From the NCBI RefSeq assembly GCF_030696665.1, contig NZ_JAUYRV010000043.1, positions 1-55,279 on the forward strand: a DNA stretch of 55,279 nucleotides. The letters run 5' to 3'. A program made the translations under genes and the position numbers. Position 1 is the first letter of the stretch. Each line of letters opens with the position of its first letter. The DNA comes from Novosphingobium sp. (lineage in GTDB: Bacteria; Pseudomonadota; Alphaproteobacteria; Sphingomonadales; Sphingomonadaceae). Shown in pieces: positions 23,602 through 34,112 of the stretch. The notes beneath the pieces are model-generated. The model did no database searches. It was not told the origin of the DNA and saw nothing but the letters and a program-made list of their open reading frames with translations.

Positions 23602-25692
23602 ATGAAGATCGATAAGGTGGATGTGGCAGCGGCCATTGCCGGTGACACCAGCGACCGACAAACGCTGTTGGCAATCGACCACGCCTTCGCCATGATCGAA
23701 TTCGATACTGGCGGCACCATCCTGCGCGCCAACATCCGCTTCCTTGATCTCATGGGTTACACTGCCGAAGAACTGGTCGGCCAGCATCACAGCCAGCTTT
23801 GTGAAAAGCAGTTTGCAAGCGCTGCGGCTTATCGCACCCTGTGGGAAAATCTGGCCAAGGGCGAAGAACAGCAGGGCGAATTCTGCCGCCGCCGTAAGGA
23901 TGGCAAACAGGTCTGGCTTCAGGCCAGCTACAACCCGGTGAAAGATGACAATGGTGCCACGCAGCGCATCGTAAAGATCGCCATGGACGTCACGCAGCAA
24001 CGCCTTGAGGCGCTTGCCGCAGCAGGTAAGCTGGCAGCAATCGAAAACGCGCAGGCGATGGTCGAGTTCGACCTGTCCGGCAAGATTACGTCCGCCAACG
24101 ACCTCTTCCGCACGATGAAAGGGTTTGAAGCTGGGCAGGAGAGCAACTTTACCCACCGCGACTTGTGCGACCCGGCCTTTGTAAAGACTGAGGAATACGC
24201 AAAGTTCTGGGACCGCCTGATCAAGGGTGAGGCCATTTCCGGCGTGTTCAAGCGCCGCAGTATTTCGGGCGCCGACGTGTGGATTCACGCCTCCTATGCC
24301 GCTATTCTGGACCTGACCGGCAAACCTCGGCGCATCGTGCAGTTCGCGCACGACATCACCGACCAGCGCCGTCGCGATGCCGAATCCGAGGGCAAGGTGC
24401 GCGCCATCGAACGCGCGCAAGCCGTCATCGAGTTCGACCTTGAAGGCAATGTTCTGGATGCCAATGCCAATTTCCTGACCCTGATGGGCTACCACATCGA
24501 GGAAATTCGCGGCCGCCACCATCGCATCTTCTGCGATGTCTATGCTACCCAAGGCGAAGAATATCGCGCTTTTTGGGATAAGCTGGGCCGCGGTGAATTT
24601 GACACCGGTGAATACAAACGCCTGCGCAAGGATGGCCGCGAGGTGTGGATACAAGCCTCTTACAATCCGATCTTCGATACCAGCGGCAAACCGGTCAAGG
24701 TCGTCAAATTCGCCTCGGACGTCACTGAAGAAAAATTGCGCAGCAACGAGTTCTCAGCCAAAGTCGATGCCATCGGCCGCAGCCTTGCCACGATCGAATT
24801 CGATCTCGATGGCAAGGTGATCAGTGCTAACGACAATTTCCTGCGCACCATTGGCTATTCGCTGCGCGAGATCGTCGGACAGCACCATTCGATGTTCTGC
24901 TCGCCCGACTATATCCGGAGCGCTGAATATCGTGATTTCTGGATGACGCTCAATGCAGGGCAGTATCATGCCGGGCGTTTCCACCGCGTTGGCAAGTATG
25001 ATCGCGATATCTGGATCCAAGCCACTTACAATCCGATCTTCGATCTGACGGGCAATCCCGTGCGCATCGTGAAGTATGCCTTCGACATTACCGAACAGGT
25101 GCAGATGGAAACGGCCATCAACGAGCGCGCACACGAAATGAACCTGCTTTCAGCACAGCTTTGCAAATCGATTGGCGAAATCACCGGATCGACCGAGCAG
25201 GCGCTTTCCCTTTCACTGCAAACCCGCGTCAATGCGGAACAGGGTGAGGACACGCTGGGTTCGGCCATCGAAGCCATCGAACTCATCCAGAAATCTGCCA
25301 CTTCCATTTCCGAAATCGTGCGCGTCATCAGCGAGATTGCAGGGCAAACCAACCTGCTGGCCTTCAATGCCGAAATCGAGGCCGCCCGCGCGGGCGAGCA
25401 CGGCGTGGGCTTCTCTGTTGTCGCAGGCGAAGTGCGCAAGCTGGCCGAGCGCAGTTCCACCGCCGCGCGCGACATTTCGCGCCTGATCGACCAGTCCAAC
25501 GCACAAGTAGGCGAAGGCACCAATCGCTCGCGCATGGCGCGCAACGCTTTTTCCGACATCGTTTCCAGCGTGCAGCAGACCAATTCCGCAATCGAGGCGA
25601 TCACGCGGCTTGCCGCCAATCAGGCGCAATTGACCGAGAATGTAGTTGGCCAGATCTCGCAGCTTTCCGCCACGACCAGCATCGCCGCCTGA
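23602..25692 (+). CDS. Soluble methyl-accepting chemotaxis protein with four PAS domains
   Basis: This 696-residue protein has four tandem PAS units at residues about 30-140, 150-262, 270-385 and 393-510. Each begins with a near-identical core ([76 protein letters not shown]). An MCP signalling hairpin follows with the tip [20 protein letters not shown]. There is no membrane segment or HAMP domain, so it senses inside the cell. The repeats imply expansion by duplication. ATG 23602 is chosen over TTG 23593. The triple-CheW gene starts 5 bp downstream, so they are one operon; no CheA, CheB or CheR is present here. Confidence 0.92.
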   Translation: MKIDKVDVAAAIAGDTSDRQTLLAIDHAFAMIEFDTGGTILRANIRFLDLMGYTAEELVGQHHSQLCEKQFASAAAYRTLWENLAKGEEQQGEFCRRRKDGKQVWLQASYNPVKDDNGATQRIVKIAMDVTQQRLEALAAAGKLAAIENAQAMVEFDLSGKITSANDLFRTMKGFEAGQESNFTHRDLCDPAFVKTEEYAKFWDRLIKGEAISGVFKRRSISGADVWIHASYAAILDLTGKPRRIVQFAHDITDQRRRDAESEGKVRAIERAQAVIEFDLEGNVLDANANFLTLMGYHIEEIRGRHHRIFCDVYATQGEEYRAFWDKLGRGEFDTGEYKRLRKDGREVWIQASYNPIFDTSGKPVKVVKFASDVTEEKLRSNEFSAKVDAIGRSLATIEFDLDGKVISANDNFLRTIGYSLREIVGQHHSMFCSPDYIRSAEYRDFWMTLNAGQYHAGRFHRVGKYDRDIWIQATYNPIFDLTGNPVRIVKYAFDITEQVQMETAINERAHEMNLLSAQLCKSIGEITGSTEQALSLSLQTRVNAEQGEDTLGSAIEAIELIQKSATSISEIVRVISEIAGQTNLLAFNAEIEAARAGEHGVGFSVVAGEVRKLAERSSTAARDISRLIDQSNAQVGEGTNRSRMARNAFSDIVSSVQQTNSAIEAITRLAANQAQLTENVVGQISQLSATTSIAA

Positions 25693-25697
25693 AGACG

Positions 25698-27221
25698 ATG
25701 ACTGCGGTGCTGCAACCGGGCACACACGATACCCTGTACGGCCTGATCCGCCTGGCCGGGCTGTGCGCGGCACTCCCTGTTGCCGCCATCCGCGAAGTCG
25801 TGCCTTGCCCCCCGCAACTCGATCCTTTCCCCGCATCGCGAGCAGACATACTCGGCGCGCTTGAACTGCGGGGCGAAGTCATTCCGGTGATCGACCTTGC
25901 TCGCGCGTTGACCAGCGCCTCGGTCGTTAACGGTGAGTCGCAGTCAGATGACCGCTCGATCATCGTGATCCTGCGCCATGAACAGCACGTTTTTGCCGTT
26001 CTGGCCGATGGCATTCTGGGCGTCATGCCGCTCACCTCGCGCGAAATCAACCCGCTCGGCCACAGCACGGCAAATGAGGGAGAGCGCCTGTTTTTCAGCA
26101 CTTTCCGCGTTGAGACTCACAACGGCGTCGTGCTAGATCCGGCTGCGATCATCGCGCTGCCCGGCATGGTCACGGCTACCGATCGCAGCGCGCGAAAGGA
26201 CGATGCCCGCCAGATCGATGAGCCGATTCTCGTGTTCACGGTCGCTGGTCTACGGCTTGCCCTGCCCGCCAGTTGCGTCGATGCCAGCCTGCCCCGCGCA
26301 GATCTTCTGCCGACGCCGGCGGAAACCGAACTGTGGATCGCCCAGCGCGAATACAAAGGCGCTGAAATCCCGGTGATTGATACGCTACACCTCCTTGGCC
26401 ACGGTTCGCTTCCCGCAGGGCGGCGCAGCGGTGCGAGCATTGTCGTGCGCACTCAATTGCCCGATCCTGCACCACCAGGTTGGACAGAATCCTTCGGCCT
26501 TGTCGCACTTCTGATCGATTCCGTAGATGATATCGGACGGTTTGCCGCCCGCTGCTTTGCGCCACTGCTGCAGGATGCGGTGGCTGGTGCCGTGCTATCG
26601 CGCGGGATGCTCGAAACGGCTGAAGGCAGCGCACTCCTGATCGATGCGCAAAAGCTTGCCACGCACGAAGGCCTGCGCAACCTGGGTGTGATCCGCAACG
26701 TACCCGAACACGCAAAGACCACGGTCCACTCCGCGCAATCCGACGAGCGTGCCACGCGCACGTCCGAAAAGCCGTTCCTTGTCTTCTCGGTTGGCGAACA
26801 GCGCTTTTCCACCCCGCTTGCAGCGGTCGAGGAGATCCTGCTCGCACAAACCGCGATCCTGCCCATGCCACCGGGGAAATGTGGCATGATCGGCCTGTTC
26901 GCGTCACGCGGGCACTGCGTCCCGCTGCTTGATCTCGCTCACGTGCTGGGCGATGGTGCCACCCGCGACGGACGCTACATCATAGTCACGCGCAGCGATC
27001 ATTCCGAAGGCCTGCGCCGCGCAGGATTCCGCGTCGACGAACTGCATTCGGTCGATCGCAAGGTGCTGCAAGAAATTGCAGCGAAGGACCGGTCCGCCCA
27101 ACTGCCCGGCCTGCCGGGCCCGACAATCCGTCTGAACGACGGGCATGCCTGCACCGTGCTCGACCTTGCCGGAGCAGCCGAACGCCTGCTCAACACTGCC
27201 GCGGCCCAAGCAACAATCTAG
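25698..27221 (+). CDS. Triple CheW-domain coupling protein
   Basis: This 507-residue protein has three CheW-like domains at residues about 10-155, 170-330 and 350-500. Each carries the family hallmarks: LALPVAAIREVV-like first strands, ILGALELRGEVIPVIDLARA, EYKGAEIPVIDTLHLLG, FLVFSVGEQRFSTPLAAVEE, and MIGLFASRGHCVPLLDLAHV. A single CheW is about 150 residues, so this is a scaffold able to bind several receptors or CheA copies. It follows the four-PAS receptor with a 5-bp gap and almost certainly couples it to a kinase encoded elsewhere. Confidence 0.88.
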   Translation: MTAVLQPGTHDTLYGLIRLAGLCAALPVAAIREVVPCPPQLDPFPASRADILGALELRGEVIPVIDLARALTSASVVNGESQSDDRSIIVILRHEQHVFAVLADGILGVMPLTSREINPLGHSTANEGERLFFSTFRVETHNGVVLDPAAIIALPGMVTATDRSARKDDARQIDEPILVFTVAGLRLALPASCVDASLPRADLLPTPAETELWIAQREYKGAEIPVIDTLHLLGHGSLPAGRRSGASIVVRTQLPDPAPPGWTESFGLVALLIDSVDDIGRFAARCFAPLLQDAVAGAVLSRGMLETAEGSALLIDAQKLATHEGLRNLGVIRNVPEHAKTTVHSAQSDERATRTSEKPFLVFSVGEQRFSTPLAAVEEILLAQTAILPMPPGKCGMIGLFASRGHCVPLLDLAHVLGDGATRDGRYIIVTRSDHSEGLRRAGFRVDELHSVDRKVLQEIAAKDRSAQLPGLPGPTIRLNDGHACTVLDLAGAAERLLNTAAAQATI

Positions 27222-27861
27222 AGAGGGCTAAGTAGCATAATGGCCAATGTAAGCGGACTTTCAAGACCGTCCGACGGCTTGGACAAAACAGAAGGGGCTT
27301 GTGCGGCCCGACGGATGGCTGGTTCCCTCGTAGCCAGACCTTAGCGTAAGCTGCGGCAACCGACAGCAAAGTCCCAGACCAAGACGGCCGGAGTGAAGGC
27401 GTTTTGCAATGCACTTAACGATCGTCCCAGACCAAGTCCTCCCGCCCTTCCCAAAAGCGTGATGAACCAAGGACCGGAATCGATAACCGCAATCTGAAGC
27501 GCGAATGCCCGAGTTCAACGCGGCAACTGCCACGCTCACGCTGCCGATAACAGCACCAGCGGCCGACCAAGATTATTTTCCATCTTAGCCAAAACGAATG
27601 TCAGCCGGTGCCCATCCCTGGCCGCTAGGAAGGCAGGTATTCCAGCCTTCGTTATTGAAATTCGCAGGGCCAGAAAATTCCACTCCGCCAAGCTTCCGCG
27701 ACGGCCACGCGAGACAGGTGCAGCCATTGTCGCTCGGCACCTTTTGCTGGTGAGAGTGCAATGGGGTGCGCGGGTAGCTCTCGCCAGTCTCGCATTTGAC
27801 CTCTTGCAAATGCGACTAGGTCGCAGTAGCAAGAAAATCTCTTGTGATTTCAGGGGTAGAC
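27222..27861. repeat. Non-coding region with two dispersed-repeat segments
   Basis: No gene is supported. Bases 27368-27424 resemble 16743-16797. Bases 27426-27562 are close to 41586-41722 (137 bp each, nearly gap-free, close to 90% by eye). Both segments start with CCCAGACCAAG. The rest (27563-27861) leads to the receptor gene and shows nothing clear. Confidence 0.6.
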
Positions 27862-29949
27862 ATGCGCAATCTTCTAGCACCCATCCTTTGCGCGACTGCG
27901 CTTACCCCCAGCTTCGCAGTCGCGGCTGAAGCTGATGCAAGCGCAGATCAGCGCACGATCGTCGTCACGGCGGCACAGGAAGCGGCGACAACGTCGACAA
28001 AAACCAACACGCCGATTGTACAGATCCCGCAACCCATCACGGTGATCGATGACAAGATTTTCCTTGCACAAGGTGCGGTGAGCATTGGCGATACATTGAA
28101 CTATGTCTCGGGCGTCACCGCCAATCCGTATGGTCCCGACAGCCGCGTTGATGGGGCATTCGTGCGCGGAATCAATGCGCTGCAATTTCGGGATGGCATG
28201 CGCGACATCTTCAGCTTTTACGCCAGCATTCGTGCCGATCCTTACAATTTCGAACAAGTCGAACTGGTCCGCGGCCCCGCATCGGTCTTGTTCGGTCAGG
28301 GCGCGCTGGGCGGGATCGTGAATCTGGTCTCCAAACGTCCTGAATTCGAAACGCACGGCGAAGCTTCGGTCCGCTACGGCTCGTTCGACCGCAAAGAAGT
28401 CATGCTCGACCTTACCGGGCCGCTTGACCAAAGCGTTGCGGCGCGTCTGGTGGCGCGGGTTCGCAATGCCAAGACACAAACCGACTTTGTTCCCGATGAT
28501 CGGGTAATGGTGTCACCCTCAATCACCTTCAAGCCTTCGTCAGACACGACGTTCACGTTGATCGGACTCTATCAGGAAGACGATGGCGGCTCGACATCAC
28601 AGTTCCTGCCGCTGGTGGGCACAATCTTGCCCAATCCCAATGGCACGCTGTCCAACGGCCTGTTCGTTGGCAAGCCGGGCTGGGACCGTTATGATGGTCG
28701 CCTGCTACAAGGCACAGCGCTGCTGGAGCAGCGTTTTGGTGAAAACGCTCGGATCAACTTAAAGGCACGCTATATCGACAGCGACCTTGCCTATTTCACG
28801 CACTACCCAGACAATTACACCAATCCCACGAACCCGTTCCTTGATGCCAATCAGCGCATCATGGGGCTGTACGTTGATGGCAGCATCGCCCGGATGGAGA
28901 TCTTCTCCACCGATAACAACTTGCAGATTGATTTCAACACCGGGTCAGCCATCCGGCATACGTTGTTGGCTGGTGTCGATTATAGTGCCAACTCTGTCAA
29001 CAAGACTGGTGGTTTTGCTTACGAAACCTTCGACATATACAATATCGATTATGGTGCGCTCTCAGATTATGGCGGTGGGCTGCCGACGCCGACATATGTT
29101 GCCGAAGATGTCGATCAGGATCAACTAGGCATCTATTTGCAGGACCAGATTCGCCTGCACGATCGCGTTTCAGTGGTATTTGGCGCAAGGCGTGATTGGA
29201 CGCAGGCCAAAAGCTTCGGCGGAGCGTGGCGCAAAGATTCGGCAACAACATTCCGTGCCGGCATCATCGGCGAAGTTGCCACGGGAATTTCGCCCTTCTT
29301 CAGTTACACAGAGAGCTTTGAGCCGATTGCGGGGACCGCGAGCGATGGAACGGCCTTCATCCCCAAGGCTGGCCGCCAGGTCGAAGTTGGGATCAAGTTC
29401 CATCCCGCCGACACTATGCTGGTAACCTTGACCGGATATCACATCAGGGAAAGCAATCGCCCCGTTTCCGATGACAGCACAGTCGATCCGTTCGATCAGG
29501 TCCAGATCGGAGCCCTGACCTCAAAAGGCGTGGAATTTGAAGGGCGGGTGTCTCTTGTCGGCTCGGTAAACCTGATTGCCAATGCCAGCTACAACCAGGC
29601 CGAAGCGGACGAAACCAGGCGCCAGATCGACAATGTGCCGAAGTTCAACGCCTCGCTGTGGGCAACGACGGGCATTGCGCTGAACGAGGAAACCGCGTTG
29701 CTGCTGGGCGGCGGTGTGCGCCATGTGGGCAGCCAGCGTTCGTTCGGTCCGGCCTTTCCCGATGGGGTCAGAACGCCCGGGTTCACGCTGGCCGACGCTT
29801 TGGTGGAACTGTCGTGGCGCAAATGGGCGGTCACGCTCAATGCCACAAACCTTTTCCGCAAAAGTTACTACTCAGCATGCCTGGCGCGTGGAGACTGCTT
29901 CATGGGTAGTGAACGCAACGTCATGGGCACCGTGAGCTATCGGTTTTGA
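27862..29949 (+). CDS. TonB-dependent siderophore receptor
   Basis: This 695-residue outer-membrane receptor has a signal peptide (MRNLLAPILCATALTPSFAVA) and plug domain (PIVQIPQPITVIDDKIF, SRVDGAFVRGIN, VELVRGPASVLFGQGALGGI). The barrel ends in YRF, a proper C-terminal aromatic. It has no STN domain, unlike the receptor at 4699, so it should not signal through FecR. ATG 27862 is preferred to GTG 27844. Its TGA overlaps the ATG of the next membrane protein, and a PepSY reductase gene follows, forming an iron-siderophore uptake and reduction operon. Which siderophore cannot be told. Confidence 0.9.
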   Translation: MRNLLAPILCATALTPSFAVAAEADASADQRTIVVTAAQEAATTSTKTNTPIVQIPQPITVIDDKIFLAQGAVSIGDTLNYVSGVTANPYGPDSRVDGAFVRGINALQFRDGMRDIFSFYASIRADPYNFEQVELVRGPASVLFGQGALGGIVNLVSKRPEFETHGEASVRYGSFDRKEVMLDLTGPLDQSVAARLVARVRNAKTQTDFVPDDRVMVSPSITFKPSSDTTFTLIGLYQEDDGGSTSQFLPLVGTILPNPNGTLSNGLFVGKPGWDRYDGRLLQGTALLEQRFGENARINLKARYIDSDLAYFTHYPDNYTNPTNPFLDANQRIMGLYVDGSIARMEIFSTDNNLQIDFNTGSAIRHTLLAGVDYSANSVNKTGGFAYETFDIYNIDYGALSDYGGGLPTPTYVAEDVDQDQLGIYLQDQIRLHDRVSVVFGARRDWTQAKSFGGAWRKDSATTFRAGIIGEVATGISPFFSYTESFEPIAGTASDGTAFIPKAGRQVEVGIKFHPADTMLVTLTGYHIRESNRPVSDDSTVDPFDQVQIGALTSKGVEFEGRVSLVGSVNLIANASYNQAEADETRRQIDNVPKFNASLWATTGIALNEETALLLGGGVRHVGSQRSFGPAFPDGVRTPGFTLADALVELSWRKWAVTLNATNLFRKSYYSACLARGDCFMGSERNVMGTVSYRF

Positions 29950-30527
29950 TGGCAGGCGCGGCAATGATGACCGCGGGCGCACTGTTTGGCATCCTGGGCA
30001 TAGGCGCGCTGCGTTTTGCCTGGGGGCGCGCAAATCGGTCCGTCATTCTCAACACCGCAGGTTGGATGTTGATCGGCGCAGGACTCGCAGCTGGCTGGGT
30101 CTATGCCGGTGCCTGGGGTGTTAGCATAGCCTCGCTCTGGGCGATGGCAGCGGCGCTTATTCTCTTGGCCATAGCCGCATGGCGCGATCCGGCCAGGAAG
30201 AGCAGGGGATCGGACCGCAGAGCAGGCATGTTGCCTGAGCCGGGTGAACCACGCCATCTGGCAAAGCGTATCACAACATTCGCCATCGTGGTTGGAGGCG
30301 GCCTGGTCGCGGCCATCGCGATCGGCGTGATGACGCGTTGGGCCGCCCTGACGGTCAACGCAAGTGTAGCTGATGCTAACGTGCTCGTCTTCTTTGCCGT
30401 GCCATTGGTTTGGTCGATCCTGGCGTTTCTCTTGCTCATGACTGAGAATCGCAAGCGCCAATTGGTGTGCATCGCGCTGCCTTTGATCGCCGCAATTCCC
30501 GCCATCGTCAAAGGGAGCATGTCGTGA
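29949..30527 (+). CDS. Small inner-membrane protein of the siderophore operon
   Basis: This 192-residue protein has five to six hydrophobic helices (ALFGILGIGALRFAW, GWMLIGAGLAAGWVYAGAW, ASLWAMAAALILLAIAAW, FAIVVGGGLVAAIAIGV, VLVFFAVPLVWSILAFLLLM). It lies between a siderophore receptor and a PepSY protein and overlaps both (TGATG, then GTGA). It resembles the small partner proteins that accompany PiuB-type reductases; I cannot name a family with certainty. Confidence 0.75.
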   Translation: MAGAAMMTAGALFGILGIGALRFAWGRANRSVILNTAGWMLIGAGLAAGWVYAGAWGVSIASLWAMAAALILLAIAAWRDPARKSRGSDRRAGMLPEPGEPRHLAKRITTFAIVVGGGLVAAIAIGVMTRWAALTVNASVADANVLVFFAVPLVWSILAFLLLMTENRKRQLVCIALPLIAAIPAIVKGSMS

Positions 30528-31813
30528 GCCGCATGATTGAGACCGGAACCGTCAAGCAGGCGTTATCGGCCCACGCCGCCATCGGCCTGCTGGCCGGTGC
30601 GCTGCTCTACATTGTCTCGCTAACAGGGACAGTGGCGGTGTTCTACGAAGAGCTGCAGCGGATCGAGCAAGTCCATGCACCAGAAATGTCTTCAATAGAT
30701 CGCGTTGCCGTACAGCGTGGAGTTGAGGCCGTTCTGGCAAGTGAGGCAGGCAAACCCCGCACCACGCATCTCTACGTGCATTTGCCAACCGAGGGTTTGC
30801 CTCGCACCACGATCACCACCGATACGCAGGCCGTTCATTTAGACCGGACCGGCGCCATCGCCGGACCGGAAGAGATCGCCTGGTCCGATTTTCTCGTGCA
30901 ACTCCATTATACACTCAACTTGCCAGCGCTTGTCGGCATCACGGTGGTCGGCATTCTGGGCGTGCTGATGCTGGCGCTGTCGTTCAGCGGCGTGATCGCA
31001 CTGCCGCGCATTTTCCGTGACGCGTTTCGACTGCGTGCACGCAACAGCAATGGCGTCGGCTTGGCAGACTGGCACAACCGGTTGAGCGTATGGACCTTGC
31101 CCTTCTCGCTTGCCATCGCGCTAACCGGGGCCATGATCGGCATGGCTACCATCACCGCCTATGCGATTGCCAGCAACAGCTATGGCGGAGATGTCGAAGC
31201 TGTCTACGCAACAGTATTTGGTGGGGAAGGCAAGCCCGACGCCGCGCCTGCACCTGTTCCCAACGTGGCTGCAGCGCTGGAATACATGGCGCGCGCCTAC
31301 CCTGAAGTGGCCGTGACCTATGCCACGCTTCACAATCCCATGACCAAAGGGCAACACGTCCAGATCGTGGGCGATCACGAGCGCCGACTGATCTTCGGCG
31401 AATACTATGATTTCGACGCTTTCGGCCGCTTTCATAAGACGGCCGGGCTTGCGGACGGACAAATCGGACAGCAGGCAGCGGCGTCTGCTTACAAACTGCA
31501 TTTTGGCAGTTTCGGCGGCCTTCCGGTCAAACTAGCCTATTTCCTGCTCGGCGCTGCGCTGACGGCAATCTGTGCAACCGGAACCTACATCTGGCTTGGC
31601 AAGCGGCGTCGACGTGGCATGCAGGAGCACGCGCTACATGCGTTTTGGAATGGCGTTGTGGCAGGAACGCCAGCTGCTCTTACCATCACCTTCCTAGCCC
31701 GGATCCTTTTCGGCAATGCGATGGCGTTTTCCGCAATTTTCTGGCTCGCATTGGCAGCAATTATGGCATCCGCGCTGCTATTCAGCGCCTGGCAGCCAAG
31801 CCACGATTCTTAA
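30524..31813 (+). CDS. PepSY-domain membrane protein (PiuB-like ferric-siderophore reductase candidate)
   Basis: From GTG 30524 this encodes about 429 residues. It has an N-terminal helix (AAIGLLAGALLYIVSLTGTVAVF), PepSY regions, the internal HYTLNLP/VGILGVLMLALSFSGVIAL helix, conserved WHNRLSVWTLPFSLAIALTG and three C-terminal helices. Histidines near membrane faces could hold heme. ATG 30533 is an alternative start. It completes the receptor operon and likely reduces or releases iron in the periplasm. It converges with the histidine-kinase gene 22 bp downstream. Confidence 0.82.
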   Translation: MSRMIETGTVKQALSAHAAIGLLAGALLYIVSLTGTVAVFYEELQRIEQVHAPEMSSIDRVAVQRGVEAVLASEAGKPRTTHLYVHLPTEGLPRTTITTDTQAVHLDRTGAIAGPEEIAWSDFLVQLHYTLNLPALVGITVVGILGVLMLALSFSGVIALPRIFRDAFRLRARNSNGVGLADWHNRLSVWTLPFSLAIALTGAMIGMATITAYAIASNSYGGDVEAVYATVFGGEGKPDAAPAPVPNVAAALEYMARAYPEVAVTYATLHNPMTKGQHVQIVGDHERRLIFGEYYDFDAFGRFHKTAGLADGQIGQQAAASAYKLHFGSFGGLPVKLAYFLLGAALTAICATGTYIWLGKRRRRGMQEHALHAFWNGVVAGTPAALTITFLARILFGNAMAFSAIFWLALAAIMASALLFSAWQPSHDS

Positions 31814-31835
31814 GCCGCTTTGCGAACAATCATTG

Positions 31836-33182
31836 TTATGGCAAAATCTGGTCCTGCAATGCGAGTTCGGCACAAAAACGGCCATGTCGAAACACGAAGC
31901 GCAAGGATCCTGCATGTGCCACGGCAACGCGTTCGGCAATGGCAAGACCTAGTCCAGCTCCATCCCCGCCGCGTGCGTTGTCACCTCGGGCAAACGGGCG
32001 TCGCAATTGTTCTGCGCTAGCAGCGCTGAACCCTTGGCCCGCATCGCTGACTTCGATGAGAACAAAACTTCCCTCGTTGCGCGCCTGGAGCCTAATCGGT
32101 CGTTGGCCATAGCGTATTGCGTTGCCAAGAAGGTTGCCAACGGCTCTTGCCACTGCCTGATAGCGCAGATTGGCGCGGAGCGCTTTGTCGACAACGACTT
32201 GCGTTTGCCCTTGCGGATCGCCATCCCGTGCCACGGACGAAAGCAATTCGTCTAAGCTGCAGCCCACGACCGCTTCTTCGGCAAAGCCGCGGGCAAAATC
32301 AAGGAACTGCTCAAGCATCGCCTCGATCCGGTCAACCTGCCGTGCAGCCGTTGCCTCAATCTGGTCATAATGCCCGCTCATCATTTCAAGGCACAGGCGA
32401 AGCCGGGTTAGCGGAGTGCGCAAGTCATGGCTGACCCCGGCAAGCATCAGCGTCCTTTCCGCTTCGTCATTGGCCAACCTTTCGGTCAGCCGGTTGAAGG
32501 CACTGGCCACCGCTGCGACTTCGTCAGGGCCTGCTGTTTCGAGCATAGGCAGAATTTGCTCGTGCCTAGCCATGTCAGGGGCAAAGGCATCGACCTGCGC
32601 CGCAAGCCGCTGAAGCGGGGCATCCAGCCTTCGTTGCAAAAGCAGGCCCGCCGCTGCTGCAACGATGAACGCGACGAGAAAAGCATAGAGCATTGTCTGC
32701 AGTGCGCTGCGCCCCGATGGCGGCGTAACGCTAATCCACACGGTTTGCGTGCCGAGCCGCATTTCGAACCACAATCGATCGTCGGCACCGCGCTGCCACT
32801 TCAGCTCTCTTCCAGAACCCAACCGATGGGACAAAGCGCGCACGAATTGCCGTTCGACGAAATTGGGCACACGGTTGCGTAGTCTCTGCGACGCAGCCCT
32901 ATTGGCAGGTTCTTCCAGCCTAATCAGGACATTGCCGCTGCTTTCGAATCGCGACAGCATGATCTTGCGCTCTGCGTCCGGAAGATCTTCCATCACGTGG
33001 GTAAGAACGGAAATCATATCGGCTGTCAGTTGAGCAATCCGGTTGACCTGAGGCTGTATTACCAACGCCATGACCAGCAGCCCGGCCACCACCTGTCCGG
33101 CCAGCACGACCCCGACCATCAGCGCGACATTCCGGCGCAAAAGGCTCCGCGGCAAGGCCAGCGTCGGAAGCCGCCAGTTCAT
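31836..33182 (-). CDS. Sensor histidine kinase, EnvZ type
   Basis: This 448-residue protein has two membrane helices (VALMVGVVLAGQVVAGLLVM and LYAFLVAFIVAAAAGLLL) around a periplasmic domain, and a HAMP domain (LDAPLQRLAAQVDAF, VASAFNRLTERL). The H-box GVSHDLRTPLTRLRLCLEMM, N-box NLLGNAIRYG and G-boxes DAGQGF and GAGLGLAIAE follow. It overlaps the response-regulator gene by ATGA and is its cognate kinase. The stimulus is unknown. The nearby siderophore operon converges with it and is not obviously its target. Confidence 0.92.
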   Translation of the reverse strand: MNWRLPTLALPRSLLRRNVALMVGVVLAGQVVAGLLVMALVIQPQVNRIAQLTADMISVLTHVMEDLPDAERKIMLSRFESSGNVLIRLEEPANRAASQRLRNRVPNFVERQFVRALSHRLGSGRELKWQRGADDRLWFEMRLGTQTVWISVTPPSGRSALQTMLYAFLVAFIVAAAAGLLLQRRLDAPLQRLAAQVDAFAPDMARHEQILPMLETAGPDEVAAVASAFNRLTERLANDEAERTLMLAGVSHDLRTPLTRLRLCLEMMSGHYDQIEATAARQVDRIEAMLEQFLDFARGFAEEAVVGCSLDELLSSVARDGDPQGQTQVVVDKALRANLRYQAVARAVGNLLGNAIRYGQRPIRLQARNEGSFVLIEVSDAGQGFSAASAEQLRRPFARGDNARGGDGAGLGLAIAERVAVAHAGSLRFVFRHGRFCAELALQDQILP

Positions 33183-33901
33183 GCCTGGCCGGTTCCGCCG
33201 TTTTCGGGCGCAAGCACATAGCCCACACCCCAGACCGTACGGATGAAGCGTGGCTCACCCGCATCATCGCCGATGGCGCGTCGCAGGCGGGCTACCTGAA
33301 CATCAATCGCGCGGTCGGTCACTTCGGCATCGCGGCCCAGCGCACGGTCGATCAGTTGCGCACGGCTGAGCGGCCTGCCGGTGCTGCGCGCCAGAGCGGC
33401 CATCAGCGCAAACTCGCGCGAGGAAAGTGGCAGGACCGTGCCATCGCGGCTGACGGACATGGCCGAAAAGTTGACCAGGAAGGGGCCGACCACAACAGTC
33501 TCGTCGCTATTCGTGCTCCGTGCCGGGGCCATGCGGCGCAGCAGCGCAGCAATTCTGGCTACCAGTTCCCGTGGAAGGAACGGTTTGCCCAGATAGTCAT
33601 CCGCGCCCATTTCCAGCCCAAGTACCCGGTCCACAGGATCGCCACGCGCCGTCAGCATGATCACTGGCACCTGTTCGCCACTGGCGCGCAGGCGACGCAG
33701 GATGGCAAGCCCGTCTTCGCCTGGCATCATCAGATCCAGCACGAGGACATCGGCCGGCTCACGCTGCAACGCCACGTCCATCGCCTTTCCGCTTTCCACC
33801 GCGCGCACGGAAAAGCCGTGCTCTGACAGGAAGCGCTGCAACAGACTGCGCAGTTCAGGATCATCATCGACGACAAGCAGGCGGTGTGGACGTTCGGTCA
33901 T
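33179..33901 (-). CDS. OmpR-family response regulator
   Basis: This 240-residue protein has a receiver with acidic pocket VVDDDPE, phospho-acceptor D56 in LVLDLMMPGEDG, the LTARGD switch and K in YLGKPF. A winged-helix OmpR DNA-binding domain follows (LSSREFALMAALARSTGRPL, VTDRAIDVQVARLRRAIGDD, IRTVWGVGYVLAPE). ATG 33901 has AGGAA 9 nt upstream and is preferred to the longer frame to 33964. It is co-transcribed with the kinase and divergent from the repeat-rich secreted protein at 34113. Confidence 0.92.
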   Translation of the reverse strand: MTERPHRLLVVDDDPELRSLLQRFLSEHGFSVRAVESGKAMDVALQREPADVLVLDLMMPGEDGLAILRRLRASGEQVPVIMLTARGDPVDRVLGLEMGADDYLGKPFLPRELVARIAALLRRMAPARSTNSDETVVVGPFLVNFSAMSVSRDGTVLPLSSREFALMAALARSTGRPLSRAQLIDRALGRDAEVTDRAIDVQVARLRRAIGDDAGEPRFIRTVWGVGYVLAPENGGTGQA

Positions 33902-34112
33902 GGGCTTGTTCCTGCCATCGCCGGGGACGATCAGCCAGCCGATACGGTGGGGTAGTTGTGACAAACTGTTACGTCAGGCCTTCACTGTCACGCTCTGCCA
34001 CGACTTCGGCTTTTTCCGACATTCCGGTGATGCATCTTGCGGTCAGAAAATCTCCTGTCGCCCGGAAACAAAAGTCAAACCTCTTCCCGGGCCAGCATGA
34101 AGGAGATCAGTC

